DNA from: Candidatus Zhuqueibacterota bacterium
GTDB lineage: Bacteria; Zhuqueibacterota; QNDG01
Length of the DNA stretch: 5,716 nucleotides
Direction: 5' to 3'
NCBI GenBank assembly: GCA_003645915.1
Contig: QNDG01000130.1
Span: 1 to 5,716 of the forward strand
Shown piece by piece: positions 5,645 through 5,716 of the stretch. The number at the start of each line of letters is the position of its first letter. Within the stretch, counting starts at the first letter, position 1. Made by a program: the position numbers and the translations under genes. Under the pieces are notes generated by a model. That model had not been told where the DNA came from. It saw nothing but the letters and a program-made list of their open reading frames with translations, and did no database searches.

Positions 5645-5716
5645 AAACAGCCTCCTCCGCAGCCGCTGCTTGATCCTGCTGCTTCTCCAAGATAGGAGTA
5701 TCCCCCGCCGCAGATA
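5641..5716 (-). CDS. C-terminal end of an unidentified upstream gene (reading frame ambiguous)
   Basis: Only about 75 bases are present, so the product cannot be named. Two frames are plausible. One ends with TGA at 5641-5643, giving a 4-bp ATGA overlap with the prepilin start and a Gly/Ser/Cys-rich tail ending ...GSSSGCGGGCL. Its codons (GAA, GCA, GGA) resemble the rest of the window. The other ends with TAA at 5628-5630 (17-bp overlap) and gives a hydrophilic tail ...EKQQDQAAAAEEAVYDGGY with more G-ending codons (GAG, GCG). I slightly prefer the first because of the ATGA overlap and codon use. In either case the gene is in the same operon. By analogy to the gspG-H-I-J-K order, another pilin-like gene would be expected here, but the visible residues do not show it. 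Confidence 0.4.
   Translation of the reverse strand, partial: ICGGGYSYLGEAAGSSSGCGGGCL
5651..5658 (-). promoter_or_regulatory. Strong ribosome binding site of the PilV/GspI-like gene
   Basis: GGAGGAGG on the minus strand, 6 nt before the ATG at 5644. It lies inside the end of the upstream reading frame, where it would be read as Gly-Gly-Gly in the preferred frame. It decides the start at 5644 over an upstream extension of the same frame. Confidence 0.75.

Noticed and set aside
5645..5716. N-terminal extension of the PilV/GspI-like prepilin to the window edge
   Set aside because: The frame is open but Arg-rich with no ATG, GTG or TTG candidate backed by a ribosome binding site. The ATG at 5644 has an excellent one and yields a normal prepilin leader.

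Overview
The window is a compact gene cluster with every supported gene on the minus strand, so it reads from right (5716) to left (1). Base composition is moderately AT-rich. An inner-membrane pilus/secretion platform, prepilin-like proteins and a lipoprotein signal point to a diderm (Gram-negative-type) bacterium. I do not recognise the species or phylum, and nothing in the window fixes it.

Order of transcription: (1) the last codons of an unidentified upstream gene (5716 to about 5641); (2) a PilV/GspI/MshD-like minor prepilin (5644-5213); (3) a PilW/GspJ-like minor prepilin (5192-4659); (4) a PilX/GspK-position protein with a beta-rich, helix-like C-terminal half (4643-3726); (5) a PilM-PilN fusion, an actin-like cytoplasmic domain joined through a membrane helix to a PilN-type periplasmic domain (about 3705-1978); (6) PilO (1976-1377); (7) the first 447 residues of a lipoprotein made of about 95-residue bacterial Ig-like (Big_1/invasin type) repeats, running off the left edge. 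Gaps are 1-34 bp or short overlaps, and no promoter or convincing terminator is visible inside, so this looks like one operon. There is no gene-free stretch longer than about 35 bp.

How it fits together: the three prepilin-like proteins would form the priming or tip complex of a type IV pilus-like filament. The PilMN fusion and PilO form the inner-membrane alignment platform, with the actin-like domain in the cytoplasm and two coiled-coil/ferredoxin-like proteins in the periplasm. The order minor pilin I - J - K - L(fused) - M matches the classical type II secretion order gspI-J-K-L-M. The sequences themselves look more like type IV pilus PilM/PilN/PilO. The locus is therefore either a divergent type IV pilus with a secretion-like layout or an intermediate system. 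PilP would usually follow PilO; its place is taken by the Ig-repeat lipoprotein, which is the least expected part of the cluster.

Most notable points: the PilM-PilN fusion that still carries the NLLP peptide which normally docks PilN onto PilM, the Ig-repeat lipoprotein directly after pilO, and a hairpin covering the pilO stop just before that lipoprotein's ribosome binding site.
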